DNA from: Burkholderiales bacterium
Lineage (GTDB): Bacteria > Pseudomonadota > Gammaproteobacteria > Burkholderiales > Burkholderiaceae_C
Assembly (NCBI GenBank): GCA_016185015.1
Contig: JACPOI010000002.1
Span: 62,001-126,000 of the forward strand
Length of the DNA: 64,000 nucleotides
Reading direction: 5' to 3'
Position 1 is the first letter of the stretch. Every line of letters begins with the position of its first letter. Position numbers and translations under genes: made by a program. The notes under the pieces are model-generated. The model had not been told where the DNA came from. It made no database searches and saw only the letters and a list, made by a program, of their open reading frames with translations. Positions 37,927 through 48,364 of the stretch are shown piece after piece.

Positions 37927-38592
37927 TCAGGCCGGCTTGGCGCCCAGTTTGGCCAGCATCTGCTCGGTGCTGATCTTGCGGTCCGCGTTGACCGTCTGCA
38001 CATGGGGCCGTGCCCCCATGGCCTTGAGGTAATCGCGCACGGGCAGACCCGCCAGCACATCGTCGCCATAGATGATCTTGCTGGCGCTGCTCACCAGAGG
38101 GAGGTGGGCCACCGCCGCACAGTCGGCCAGCGTGAACTCCGCGCCCGCCACGTAGGGCGAGAACTTCACCAGCTTTGAGAAGCCCTGAACGCCCTTGAGC
38201 AGCAGCTTGCGGGTGCGCTCCTTGAGGCCATCGCTGACCTTGCCCCCAAAAAAGGCTTCGGCGTAGAGATCGCGCGCCACCAGCTCCAGATGCAGCTCCA
38301 TGTAAATGATCAGCTCCCGCACCTTGGCCGCGGCATAAGGATCCGCTGGCAGCAAGGGACGCTGGGGATACACCGTCTCGATGTATTCGGCGCAGGCGCC
38401 TGATTCGGAAATCGGACCGGACGGCGTATCAAGAAAGGGCACCTTGCCCATGGGGGAGCGATCCATCAGCAAAGGATGGGAATTGCCCGTCCAGACCCGC
38501 TCCTCCGTGTAGGGCACTTCCTTTTCCAGCAGCTGCAGCTTCACCTTGTTGAAATAATTGCTGGCGGCAAAGCCGCAAAGCTTCAGTGTCAT
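37927..38592 (-). CDS. Glutathione S-transferase family protein
   Basis: A 221-aa two-domain GST. The thioredoxin-like N-terminal domain is seen in MTLKLCGFAASNYFNKVKLQLLEKEV and in VPFLDTPSGPISESGACAEYIE, where the cis-Pro and ES(G) glutathione contacts lie. The C-terminal helical domain follows. The ATG at 38592 is used because upstream frame codons lack similarity. Its substrate is unknown. It is divergent from the frameshifted dehydrogenase gene, with 118 bp between starts. Confidence 0.87.
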   Translation of the reverse strand: MTLKLCGFAASNYFNKVKLQLLEKEVPYTEERVWTGNSHPLLMDRSPMGKVPFLDTPSGPISESGACAEYIETVYPQRPLLPADPYAAAKVRELIIYMELHLELVARDLYAEAFFGGKVSDGLKERTRKLLLKGVQGFSKLVKFSPYVAGAEFTLADCAAVAHLPLVSSASKIIYGDDVLAGLPVRDYLKAMGARPHVQTVNADRKISTEQMLAKLGAKPA

Positions 38593-38710
38593 CGTGTCAC
38601 CTCGGGTATTGATGGGGGAATCCAGTCCCTGGAGTTTCTCAGAGGACAAGGACAAAAGCAGTCCGGCAGGCGACTCCGAAGGGACAAACGGCCGGGCGAT
38701 AATTCCGGCC

Positions 38711-40230
38711 ATGAAACCCGTCTACGCACACATCGCCGTCGTCGGCACCGGCGCCATGGGCCGCGGCATTGCCCAGATCGCCGCCCAGGCCGGCAGCACC
38801 GTCACCCTTTACGACAGCCAGCCGGCTGCCATCGCCGCAGCGCAACAGGCGCTGGGCGAGCAGTGGGACAAGCTGGTGGAAAAGGCCGCCTGGAAGCAGC
38901 GGCTGCCACCGCCTGCAAGACCCGGCTGCAAGCCGCCAGCAGCCTCAAAGACCTGGCCAGTTGTGACCTGGTGGTGGAAGCCATCGTGGAACGCCTGGAC
39001 GTGAAGGCCGCACTCTTTGCCGAACTCGAAGGCATCGTCGGCGCCAAGGCCGTTCTGGCCAGCAACACCTCTTCGCTCTCGATCACGGCCATTGCCGCCA
39101 AGCTGAAGTCGCCGCAGCGCGTGGCCGGTTACCACTTCTTCAACCCGGTGCCGGTGATGAAGGTGGTCGAAGTGATCGCCGGTCTCAAGACCGATCCGGC
39201 GGTCTGCACCGCCCTCTCGGAATACGCGCTCCAGATGGGCCACACCCCTGTGACGGCGCAGGACACACCGGGTTTCATCGTCAACCATGCCGGCCGCGGT
39301 TATGGCACCGAGGCGCTGCGCATCGTCAGCGAGGGCGTGGCCGACTACGCCACCATCGACCGCATCCTGCGTGACCAGGCCGGCTTCAAGCTCGGCCCCT
39401 TCGAACTCATGGACCTGACCGCACTGGATGTCTCGCACCCGGTGATGGAGTCCATCTACCACCAGTACTACGAAGAGCCGCGCTACCGCCCCAGCGTCAT
39501 CACGGCGCAGCGCCTGGCCGGTGGTGTGCTGGGCCGCAAGACCGGCGAGGGCTTCTACCGCTACGAGAAGAACCTGGCCCAGGTCGCTCCCGAGCCGCCG
39601 GCGCCGCAGGTGGCCGAACTGCCGCCGGTCTGGGTCTCGCCGCGGGCCGCGCGCCGGGCCGAACTGCTGCAGCTGCTGAAAGACCTGGGCGCAAAGATCG
39701 AAACCGGACAGTCGCCCTCGGGCACGGCACTCACCATCGTGGCCCCGCTGGGTTTCGACGTCACCACGGTCGCCGTGGTGGAGCGCCTGGACCCGGCACG
39801 CACCGTGGGCATCGACCTGCTGATCGAGGACGCCGCAACGAAACGCCGTGTGCTGGCCACCAACCCGGCCACGCGTGCCGACATGCGCGACGCCGCCCAC
39901 GCCCTCTTCGCGCGCGACGGCAAGGCCGTGAGCGTGATCCGCGACAGCGGTGGTTTCGTGACACAGCGCGTGGTGGCCCATATCGTCAATATCGCCGCCG
40001 ACATCTGCCAGCAGCGCATCTGCTCCCCCGCCGACCTGGAGACCGCCGTCACCCTGGGCCTGGGTTACCCCATGGGGCCGCTGGCCATGGGCAACCGCTA
40101 CGGCCCCACCAATGTGCTGGAAGTGCTGTTCAATCTGCAGACCGTCTACGGCGACCCGCGCTACCGTCCCAGCCCCTGGCTGCGCCGGCGCGGGGCCATC
40201 GGCCTGTCGCTGCTGCACGAGGAAGACTGA
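38711..40230 (+). pseudogene. 3-hydroxyacyl-CoA dehydrogenase with a frameshift
   Basis: A gene for a two-domain 3-hydroxyacyl-CoA dehydrogenase (PaaH/FadB-type, about 506 aa if intact). The first 56 or so codons read MKPVYAHIAVVGTGAMGRGI, with the NAD-binding GxGxxG, up to KLVEK. The rest (GRLEAAAATACK, SNTSSLSITAIA, VAGYHFFNPVPVMKVVEV, TVTAQDTPGFIVN-like and a second 3HCDH domain) continues in the next frame. One base appears to be missing in the AAAA run at 38880-38883; one more A would restore the frame. It may be a true pseudogene or a homopolymer sequencing error. The remaining sequence is otherwise fully conserved, with no stop codons, which favours a recent event or an error. Enoyl-CoA hydratase follows at 23 bp. 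Confidence 0.82.
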
Positions 40231-40253
40231 AACTTCGTGCGACACTTCGCCCC

Positions 40254-41033
40254 ATGAGCGCACAACTGCTGAGCACCAGCCAGGGCCGCACCATGGTGCT
40301 GACCCTTTCCAACCCGGGCCACCGCAACGCCCTGGGCCCCGAGATGTATGCCGCCGGTGTCGAGGCCCTGAGCGTGGCCGAAACCAACCCCGAGGTGCGC
40401 AGCGTGCTCATCACCGGGGAGGGTTCGCTCTTCTGCGCCGGTGGCGACCTGCACCGCCTGCAGGCCAACCGCCAGCTCGAGCCGGCCGTGCAGGCCGAAA
40501 GCATCGAAGGCCTGCACAACTGGATCGAGGCCATCCGCACCTTCCCCAAGCCGGTGATCGCCGCCGTGGAAGGCGCAGCAGCCGGCGCCGGTTTCTCCCT
40601 GGCCCTGGCCTGCGACTTCATCGTCGCGGCCAGCAATGCCGTATTCGTGATGGCCTACAGCAATGTGGCCCTCTCCCCCGATGGCGGCGCCAGCTGGAGC
40701 CTGGCCCAGGCCCTGCCGCGCCAGCTCGCCAGCGAGTTGCTGATGGGCGGCGAGCGCACCACGGCCCAGCGCCTGCACACCCTGGGCGTGGTGAACCGGG
40801 TCTGTGAACCGGGCCAGACCATGAGCGAGGCCCTGACCTTGGCCGAGAACCTGAATGCCCGCGCGCCCAATGTGCTGGCCAGCATCAAGGAACTGCTCAA
40901 CGAAGCCCCCCAGGCCAGCCTGAACCAGCAGCTGGCACAGGAACGCAGCCACTTCGTGCGCAACCTGCACCACCCGAACGCCGGCAGCGGCATCGCCGCT
41001 TTTCTGTCCAAACAGAAGCCCAGCTACGAATGA
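40254..41033 (+). CDS. Enoyl-CoA hydratase/isomerase family (possible oxepin-CoA hydrolase)
   Basis: A 259-aa crotonase-fold protein. GSLFCAGGDLHRL and AAVEGAAAGAGFSLALACDF supply the two oxyanion-hole peptide NHs of the fold, and the substrate loop has NVALSPDGGASWSL. The Asp in SPDGGASW suggests an isomerase or hydrolase-like active site. Related proteins are annotated as the alternative oxepin-CoA hydrolase of phenylacetate degradation, which would fit the upstream dehydrogenase, but this is an inference from resemblance. It starts 23 bp after the dehydrogenase gene. Confidence 0.83.
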   Translation: MSAQLLSTSQGRTMVLTLSNPGHRNALGPEMYAAGVEALSVAETNPEVRSVLITGEGSLFCAGGDLHRLQANRQLEPAVQAESIEGLHNWIEAIRTFPKPVIAAVEGAAAGAGFSLALACDFIVAASNAVFVMAYSNVALSPDGGASWSLAQALPRQLASELLMGGERTTAQRLHTLGVVNRVCEPGQTMSEALTLAENLNARAPNVLASIKELLNEAPQASLNQQLAQERSHFVRNLHHPNAGSGIAAFLSKQKPSYE

Positions 41034-41112
41034 GGGGCCCCGCCTGTGCCGCAGACGCACAGGTGACAACCCCAAGACGCGCCACCGGTCCCGCGCGCGA
41101 CAATGGCGTCAC

Positions 41113-41856
41113 ATGCAGTCACTCATAAGACAGTCCATGGACGATCCCATTCTTACCATCGAGGAACGCACGGCGATCAACGCCGGGCGCTGGTTTTCGA
41201 CCCTGTCACCTTCATTGAGACACGACATCCTGCGATGCGCCTACGTCAAACGCTACAAGGACGGCGAGTTGCTCGCCGCCCGCGGCGAACCGCCCGAGGA
41301 ATGGATTGCCTGTGCGCGGGGCGCCGTGCGCGTGAGCTCGACCTCGATCTCGGGCAAGCAGGTCACGCTGACCTATGTGGAGCCGGGCGTCTGGTTTGGC
41401 GATGTGGCCATCTTCGACGGCGACCGGCGCACGCACGACGCCTACGCCCACGGCGACACCACCACCCTGTGCGTGGCCAAGGCCGATTTCAAGAAGATTC
41501 TCGCGAGCCACGTCGAGCTCTACGAAGCGCTGCTGCGCCTGCATTCGCGGCGCATCCGCCAGCTCTACGGCCTGGTGGAAGACCTCAACACCCTGCCTTT
41601 GCGCGCGCGCCTGGCCAAGCAGCTGCTGCACCTGCTGCGCAGCTACGGCGTCTCCTCGCTGAGCGACAGCCGCGAGATGCGCATCGGCCTGCAGCTCGCG
41701 CAGGAAGAGCTGGCCCAGCTGCTGGGCGCTTCGCGCCAGCGCGTGAACCAGGAACTCAAGGCCATGGAGCGCGAAGAAGTCATCCGCATCGAACCGGGTG
41801 GCCTGGTCGTGCGCAACCGCGATGCGCTGATGCACATCGTCGAATCCGATCATTGA
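41113..41856 (+). CDS. Crp/Fnr family transcriptional regulator
   Basis: A 247-aa regulator with an N-terminal cyclic-nucleotide-binding-like domain (about residues 25-140: GELLAARGEPPEEWIACARG, and PGVWFGDVAIFDGDRRTHDAY) and a C-terminal HTH (LAQEELAQLLGASRQRVNQEL, followed by GGLVVRNRDAL). No Cys cluster for an Fe-S cluster is present, so it is not a classical FNR. The effector is unknown. A start at 41137 (MDDPIL) is also possible. It precedes a phosphotransferase and an acyl-CoA dehydrogenase gene and may regulate them. Confidence 0.85.
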   Translation: MQSLIRQSMDDPILTIEERTAINAGRWFSTLSPSLRHDILRCAYVKRYKDGELLAARGEPPEEWIACARGAVRVSSTSISGKQVTLTYVEPGVWFGDVAIFDGDRRTHDAYAHGDTTTLCVAKADFKKILASHVELYEALLRLHSRRIRQLYGLVEDLNTLPLRARLAKQLLHLLRSYGVSSLSDSREMRIGLQLAQEELAQLLGASRQRVNQELKAMEREEVIRIEPGGLVVRNRDALMHIVESDH

Positions 41857-41878
41857 ACACGGCCCGCCGTCCCCTCCC

Positions 41879-42985
41879 ATGAGCGAACTCGAACAGCAAT
41901 ACGTCGGCACCCGCCCCGTCTCCGCCGCCCACGCCTTCGACGTGGTCGCCCTCGAAGCCTGGCTGCAGAAGAACCTGCCGGGCTTTGCCGGTCCGCTGAC
42001 GGTGGAAGCCTTCAAGGGCGGCCAGTCCAACCCGACCTACAAGCTCGTCACACCGGCCTGCAGCTACGTGATGCGCGCCAAGCCCGGGCCCGTGGCCAAG
42101 CTGCTGCCCTCGGCCCATGCCATCGAACGCGAATACACCGTGATGCACGGCCTGCACGGCACCGAGGTACCAGTGCCGCGCATGTACTGCCTGTGCGAGG
42201 ACGAGTCCGTGATCGGCCGCGCCTTCTACATCATGGAGTTCATGCCGGGGCGCATTCTGTGGGACCAGTCCCTGCCCGACTTCGACCCGGCCGGCCGACG
42301 CGCCATGTACCTGGAGATGAACCGTGTCATCGCCGCCCTGCACAAGGTCAATGTCGCCGAGCGTGGCCTGGCCGGCTACGGCAAGCCGGGCAACTACGTC
42401 GAGCGCCAGATCGGTCGCTGGAGCAAGCAGTACCGCGCCTCGGCCGACGGTGCGGGCACCTTGTCCCAGCCCATCCCCGAGATGGAAAAGCTGATCGACT
42501 GGCTGCCCGCCAACCTGCCCGCCAGTGCGCGCGACGAGAGCCTGGTGAGCATCGTGCACGGGGACTACCGGCTCGACAACCTGATGTTCCATGCCGATGA
42601 GCCGCGCGTGATCGCCGTGCTGGACTGGGAACTCTCCACCCTGGGTCACCCGCTGGCCGACTTCGCCTACCACTGCATGGCCTGGCACATCCCGCCCGGT
42701 GCCTTCCGCGGCATCGGCGGGCTGGACCTGGCGGCGCTGGGCATCCCGCTCGAGGACGAATACATCCAGCTCTACTGCGAACGCACCGGCCTGGCCCAGC
42801 CCCAGGCGCTGAAAGCCGACTGGAACTTCTACATGGCCTACAACATGTTCCGCATCGCCGCCATCCTGCAAGGCATTGCCAAGCGGGTCGAGAACGGCAC
42901 CGCGTCCAGCGCGCAAGCCCAGAAATCCGCCGCCGGCGCGCGCCCCATGGCAGCCATGGCCTGGCAGTTTGCCCAGCAGGCCTGA
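41879..42985 (+). CDS. Phosphotransferase family protein (ACAD10/11-like aminoglycoside phosphotransferase fold)
   Basis: A 368-aa APH-fold protein. [14 protein letters not shown] is the nucleotide loop, [14 protein letters not shown] the catalytic loop with the Asp base, and [19 protein letters not shown] the metal-binding DxxxxxxxxP region. Members of this family sit beside acyl-CoA dehydrogenase genes and are fused to them in ACAD10/11, where they phosphorylate 4-hydroxyacyl-CoA. The same neighbour follows here at 34 bp, so a role in hydroxyacyl-CoA breakdown is likely. Antibiotic resistance is not implied. Confidence 0.88.
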   Translation: MSELEQQYVGTRPVSAAHAFDVVALEAWLQKNLPGFAGPLTVEAFKGGQSNPTYKLVTPACSYVMRAKPGPVAKLLPSAHAIEREYTVMHGLHGTEVPVPRMYCLCEDESVIGRAFYIMEFMPGRILWDQSLPDFDPAGRRAMYLEMNRVIAALHKVNVAERGLAGYGKPGNYVERQIGRWSKQYRASADGAGTLSQPIPEMEKLIDWLPANLPASARDESLVSIVHGDYRLDNLMFHADEPRVIAVLDWELSTLGHPLADFAYHCMAWHIPPGAFRGIGGLDLAALGIPLEDEYIQLYCERTGLAQPQALKADWNFYMAYNMFRIAAILQGIAKRVENGTASSAQAQKSAAGARPMAAMAWQFAQQA

Positions 42986-43019
42986 ACCTCACACCACGCA
43001 TCACCCCAAGGAGCTAAGC

Positions 43020-44294
<1,275 letters not shown>

Positions 44295-44307
44295 AAACCG
44301 CGCAAAA

Positions 44308-44340
44308 TAAAAGGGACCAGGATTTCCTGGCCCCTTTTTT
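44308..44340 (+). terminator. Intrinsic terminator after the acyl-CoA dehydrogenase gene
   Basis: AAAAGGG, one A/C mismatch, and CCAGGA pair with TCCTGG and CCCTTTT around a TT loop, followed by a T-tract. It lies about 14 bp after the stop and before the next gene at 44359. Confidence 0.7.
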
Positions 44341-44358
44341 CATGACCACGGAGTCCCC

Positions 44359-45051
44359 ATGATCGACGTCTACTCCTGGGCTACGCCCAATGGCCACAAG
44401 GTCCACATCATGCTGGAGGAGTGCGGCCTGCCCTACCGCGTGCACCCCATCAACATCGGTGCCGGTGACCAGTTCAAACCCGAGTTCCTGAAGATCAGCC
44501 CGAACAACAAGATCCCGGCCATCGTCGACGACAAGGGGCCGGATGGCCAGCCGATCTCGCTGTTCGAGTCGGGCGCCATCCTGCTCTACCTGGCGAGCAA
44601 GACCGGCAAGTTCCTGCCCCGCAGCGATCGCCAGAAGTTCGAGGTGCTGCAGTGGCTGATGTTCCAGATGGGCGGCGTCGGCCCCATGCTGGGCCAGACC
44701 CACCACTTCCGCATCTATGCGCCGGAGAAGATCGAGTACGCCGTCAACCGCTACACCAACGAGGCCAAGCGCCTGTATGGCGTGATGGACCGGCAGCTGG
44801 CCACGCACCGCTACATTGCCGGCGACGAATACACGATCGCCGACATCGCCATCTTCCCCTGGCTGCGCAGCTGGCAGAACCAGGGAGTCGACTGGGCCGA
44901 CTACCCAAACCTGAAGAAGTGGTTCGACACCATTGCGGCACGGCCGGCGGTCATGCGCGGCGTGCAGGTCCTGGCCGACCAGCGCAAACCGCTGGTGGAT
45001 GCCCAGGCACGCGAAATGATGTTCGGCGCCACCCAGTACCAGAAGCGCTGA
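44359..45051 (+). CDS. Glutathione S-transferase (YfcG-like, Nu class)
   Basis: A 230-aa GST with WATPNGHKVHIMLEECGLPY, the Nu-class N-terminus in which Thr-Pro-Asn replace a catalytic Tyr or Ser. KIPAIVDDKGPDGQPISLFESGAILLYL has the cis-Pro and the Glu-Ser glutathione contacts, recognised here in FESGAI. The C-terminal domain includes GDEYTIADIAIFPW, the N-capping box. E. coli YfcG and YghU reduce disulfides with two glutathiones, and a similar role is expected. Confidence 0.9.
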   Translation: MIDVYSWATPNGHKVHIMLEECGLPYRVHPINIGAGDQFKPEFLKISPNNKIPAIVDDKGPDGQPISLFESGAILLYLASKTGKFLPRSDRQKFEVLQWLMFQMGGVGPMLGQTHHFRIYAPEKIEYAVNRYTNEAKRLYGVMDRQLATHRYIAGDEYTIADIAIFPWLRSWQNQGVDWADYPNLKKWFDTIAARPAVMRGVQVLADQRKPLVDAQAREMMFGATQYQKR

Positions 45052-45067
45052 GCCTCCGGCCCGGGAC

Positions 45068-46306
45068 CTACCAGGGCTGCTCCGACAAACCGGACCAGAG
45101 TTCGTCCAGGTCGGGGAACTTCCATTTCGCCGGGTCTTCGCGCCCGGCGATCTTGTCATGGCAGGTCGGTGCCGACAGGTCGATCACTTCCGGCGTGATG
45201 CGCAACTCGGATTTGGTGGAGTAGAACACCTTGACCAGCGGCGTGGTCAGCGACTTGGCCGACTGCTCCACCACCACACCCAGACGCCCGGAGGCCAGGC
45301 GCACCAGCGAGCCGATCGGATAGATGCCCAGGCTCTTGACGAAGGCCTGAAACACCTTCTGGTCGAAATGGCCGTTGGTCCACTCGGCCATCTTGCGCAG
45401 CGATTCGGCCGGGTCCCAGCCGCTCTTGTAGGGCCGGTTCGAGGTGATGGCGTCGTACACGTCGCAGACGGCCCCCATCTTGGCGTACAGGCTGATCTGT
45501 TCGTTCTTCAGCCCCTTGGGGTACCCCGAGCCATCGGTCTTCTCGTGATGGTGCAGGCAGACGTCCAGCGCGATCGGGTCGACGTTGCCCACGGCCATGA
45601 GCATCTTGTGCCCTTCGACCGGATGGCCCTTCATGATGGCGAACTCCTCTTCGGTGAGTTTGCCGGGCTTGTTCAGCACCTTCATCGGCATGGCGGCCTT
45701 GCCCAGGTCGTGCAGCAGACCGGCGAGGCCCGCCGAACGCGTCTGTGCCTCGTCCAGGCCCAACTGGCGTGCCAGTGCGATCATCATGGCGCACACCGCC
45801 ACCGAATGCATATAGGTGTAGTCGTCGGCCGTCTTCAGTCGCGCCAGGCTGATCAGCGCATTGACATTGCGCGCAACCGAGTCAGAGATCTCATCGACCA
45901 GACGCTGGGCACCGGCGGCGTCCACCGTCTTGCCCATGCGCGCTTCCTGGAACATGGAGACCACGGCCTTCTTGGACTGGCGGCAGATCTCGGCCGCCCG
46001 CGCGAACTCGACCGCCACCGAGACCGGCCCGGTCTGGCGCTGGGCCTGGGCCACGGCCTGCAGTTCCTGCTCGACTTGTGCTTCGGACTGCGCCTCGGAC
46101 ACGGCGCTCTGCCCTGGCGGCACGTCCAGGCCCTTGTCACTGTCGATCCAGACCTCCTGGATGCTGCTGGAGAGAATGCGCTCCAGATCCTTGGGGTCCT
46201 TGAGCACAAAGCCGCTGCGCCAGAACGGATGTTCCATCCAGGAGCCGCAGAACTCCTGGATGTGCATCCCGAGGATGAGTTGGTCGACGCGGATACGCTT
46301 GAGCAT
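45068..46306 (-). CDS. HD-GYP domain c-di-GMP phosphodiesterase (DUF3391)
   Basis: A 412-aa cytoplasmic protein. The N-terminal DUF3391 (about residues 1-130) is followed by an HD-GYP domain at about 150-330. The catalytic residues are present: HD at 199-200 (LLHDLGK), and [11 protein letters not shown] at 253-263. It is expected to hydrolyse c-di-GMP. It starts 86 bp after the last MSHA gene in the same direction. A GC-rich hairpin (about 46374-46388) is in that gap without a T-tract, so cotranscription is possible. The ATG at 46306 is used; the upstream in-frame ATG is within the gap. Confidence 0.92.
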   Translation of the reverse strand: MLKRIRVDQLILGMHIQEFCGSWMEHPFWRSGFVLKDPKDLERILSSSIQEVWIDSDKGLDVPPGQSAVSEAQSEAQVEQELQAVAQAQRQTGPVSVAVEFARAAEICRQSKKAVVSMFQEARMGKTVDAAGAQRLVDEISDSVARNVNALISLARLKTADDYTYMHSVAVCAMMIALARQLGLDEAQTRSAGLAGLLHDLGKAAMPMKVLNKPGKLTEEEFAIMKGHPVEGHKMLMAVGNVDPIALDVCLHHHEKTDGSGYPKGLKNEQISLYAKMGAVCDVYDAITSNRPYKSGWDPAESLRKMAEWTNGHFDQKVFQAFVKSLGIYPIGSLVRLASGRLGVVVEQSAKSLTTPLVKVFYSTKSELRITPEVIDLSAPTCHDKIAGREDPAKWKFPDLDELWSGLSEQPW

Positions 46307-46391
46307 GGTCAGTAGAGAACCCCGCACAAGATACGGAATCCCGCATTCATTCTAACGAGCACGCCTGCGTCCGCATGCCGCGGGCATGCGC

Positions 46392-47465
46392 TCACCGCAA
46401 AGGCACGCCGGCCTGGCGCAGATACGTCAGCACCTCCGGGCTCACCGGACCCAAGGCGCGCGCCTGCTCGGCCTGCTGCGCTGCGGCCTCCATTTGCCCC
46501 AGGGCCGCCAGCGACACCGCGGCCCCCAGCATCCAGCGCGGCTCGCCGGGGCGAAGGCGCAGTGCCGCCAGATAGGCCTGCACGGATTCCTGATGACGCG
46601 CCAGCCGTTGGGCTGCGTTGCCGCGCACCGCCCACAGGTCGGCCTGTCCCGACAGCACCGGCTCCAGCCGGCTCAACAGGACCAGCACGGCGGCAGGACG
46701 ACCCAGGGCCAGCTCCATGCGCACCTGTTCGCGTACCAGCTGGGCCAGCAAGGCGGCGTCCGCCGGCTGGGCATGCTCGACCGCCACCACCGCTTCGCGC
46801 AGCACCTCCAGTGCCGCCTCACGCGAGCCCGCGTTCCAAAGCGCCTGGGCCTGGGCCAGCGTTTCCTGGGCTGCTGCCTGGCGACGCTGCGGCACGGTGT
46901 TCGCTACGGGCACGCTGGCCGCAGCCGGCGGCACAGCGGCCGCTGCGGCAGGCTGACCTGGCACCGAAGCCAAAGTGTCCACGCGGGCGGGCGCCACACG
47001 CTTCCTCTCGCTCTTGTCCTTCTTCTCGGCAGCCGGCACCTCGCTGCTGGCCGCCTCGGCCCGCCGGGTCTTCTTGCGCAAGACCGTGGGTTCGGCTTCG
47101 ACTGCCGGGCGAACCTCGGCGACGACCTCCGGTGTTTCTGTAGGGGAACTGGCGGCCGACTCGGGCGCCGATGCCGACGGCGCGGGCGCCATGGCGGGTG
47201 CTTCGATGACCATGACCAACGGGGCCGCGGGTGGCGACGACGTCGTCCCCAGCCCCAGATACCAGGCCGCAGCGATGCTGGCCGCCAGCAGCAGCAAGAG
47301 CGGCAGCGTCCAGCGCCCCAGACGCGCCGCTGGACGCTGCGCAGACGATGGCACGCTGATCGTGCCCAGTGTCCCGGCCAGACCGGCCTGGCGCGGATGC
47401 CCCGGTGCTGCACCCTCGGCCCGACGGGCATCGAGATCACGCAGCATCTTGTTGATGACGCTCAC
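46392..47465 (-). CDS. mshN: MSHA biogenesis protein MshN (TPR-like)
   Basis: A 357-aa protein. It starts with GTG at 47465 (VSVINKMLRDLDARR, the family start), overlapping the end of mshM as GTGA. A membrane segment LPLLLLLAASIAAAWYLGL follows at about residue 50, then an Ala/Pro/Lys-rich linker (to about 190) and a C-terminal helical region of tetratricopeptide type (QAQALWNAGSREAALEVL; LARHQESVQAYLAALRLRPG). In the MSHA system it is a membrane scaffold protein. Upstream in-frame codons overlap mshM and are not used. Confidence 0.85.
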   Translation of the reverse strand: MSVINKMLRDLDARRAEGAAPGHPRQAGLAGTLGTISVPSSAQRPAARLGRWTLPLLLLLAASIAAAWYLGLGTTSSPPAAPLVMVIEAPAMAPAPSASAPESAASSPTETPEVVAEVRPAVEAEPTVLRKKTRRAEAASSEVPAAEKKDKSERKRVAPARVDTLASVPGQPAAAAAVPPAAASVPVANTVPQRRQAAAQETLAQAQALWNAGSREAALEVLREAVVAVEHAQPADAALLAQLVREQVRMELALGRPAAVLVLLSRLEPVLSGQADLWAVRGNAAQRLARHQESVQAYLAALRLRPGEPRWMLGAAVSLAALGQMEAAAQQAEQARALGPVSPEVLTYLRQAGVPLR

Positions 47466-48364
47466 GACATTTCCCCTGCTTGCGATTTGCGCTGGACCGG
47501 GCGCAGCCCCGGCAGCCTGTGCCACCAGCGCGGCCGCGGCATCTGCACACCCGGCGTGTCGGCAGCGGCCAGTTCGACATGCCGGACCAACACACGGTGG
47601 GTGTTTTCGCCAAAGGCGAGCAGCAGGCACTTGTGGGCCAGCACATTGACCAGCCGCGGCACGCCACGGCTGTACAGCGCCAGCGCGGCAGCGGCGGCCG
47701 GCTCGAAGACCCGGATGTCGGTCAGCCCGTCCTCGGCTGCCACCGCCAACCGGTGTGCCAGATAAGGCCCCACGCGTTCGGGCCGCATGCCGCCAAGGTA
47801 CTCGCTGAAGGTGATGCGTTGCAGCAGCTGGCGGATCTGCGGACGCGCCAGAATCTCGTCGAGTTCGGGCTGGCCGAACAGCACGATCTGCAGCAGCTTG
47901 CGCTTCTCGGTCTCGAGGTTCGACAGCAGGCGCAGACTCTCCAGGGTGGCCATGCGCGTCGCCTGCGCTTCGTCGATACAGACCAGCACCGGCCGTCCGG
48001 CCTCGGCATGCCGGAGCAGGCCCTCCTGCAGACTGGAGAGCACCTGGTGGCGGCTGAGCGGCGCAACGAGTTCGATGTCCAGTTCCCGCGCCAGGGCCAT
48101 CAGCAGATCGTCAGGGCCCATGTCCGGGTTGGGGATATAGGCCGTCACGAACTCGTCCTGCAGGTTGCCCAGCAGCTGACGGCACAACAGGGTCTTGCCG
48201 CAACCGACCTCGCCCACGATCTTGAGGAAACCCTCGCCGCTGCGCAGCGCGATCAGCAGCGTGTTGAGCGCAGCCTGCGCCCCTTCGTGTGGATAGAAAA
48301 AAGCCGGATCGGGCGTGATGGAGAACGGCAGCTCACGCAGTGAAAAATGCCGCAGGTACATCAC
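47462..48364 (-). CDS. mshM: MSHA biogenesis protein MshM (ExeA-type AAA ATPase)
   Basis: A 300-aa AAA ATPase. Walker A is GEVGCGKT (residues 51-58) and Walker B is VLVCIDEAQ. The N-terminus MMYLRHFSLRELPFSITPDP is typical of MshM/ExeA-like ATPases. It likely assembles or positions the secretin. Its stop overlaps the GTG of mshN, and it begins directly at the end of mshL. Confidence 0.92.
   Translation of the reverse strand: MMYLRHFSLRELPFSITPDPAFFYPHEGAQAALNTLLIALRSGEGFLKIVGEVGCGKTLLCRQLLGNLQDEFVTAYIPNPDMGPDDLLMALARELDIELVAPLSRHQVLSSLQEGLLRHAEAGRPVLVCIDEAQATRMATLESLRLLSNLETEKRKLLQIVLFGQPELDEILARPQIRQLLQRITFSEYLGGMRPERVGPYLAHRLAVAAEDGLTDIRVFEPAAAAALALYSRGVPRLVNVLAHKCLLLAFGENTHRVLVRHVELAAADTPGVQMPRPRWWHRLPGLRPVQRKSQAGEMS

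Noticed and set aside
41879-42985. Aminoglycoside resistance gene
   Set aside because: The fold is that of APH kinases, but the acyl-CoA dehydrogenase neighbour and sequence features fit the ACAD10/11-type kinase.
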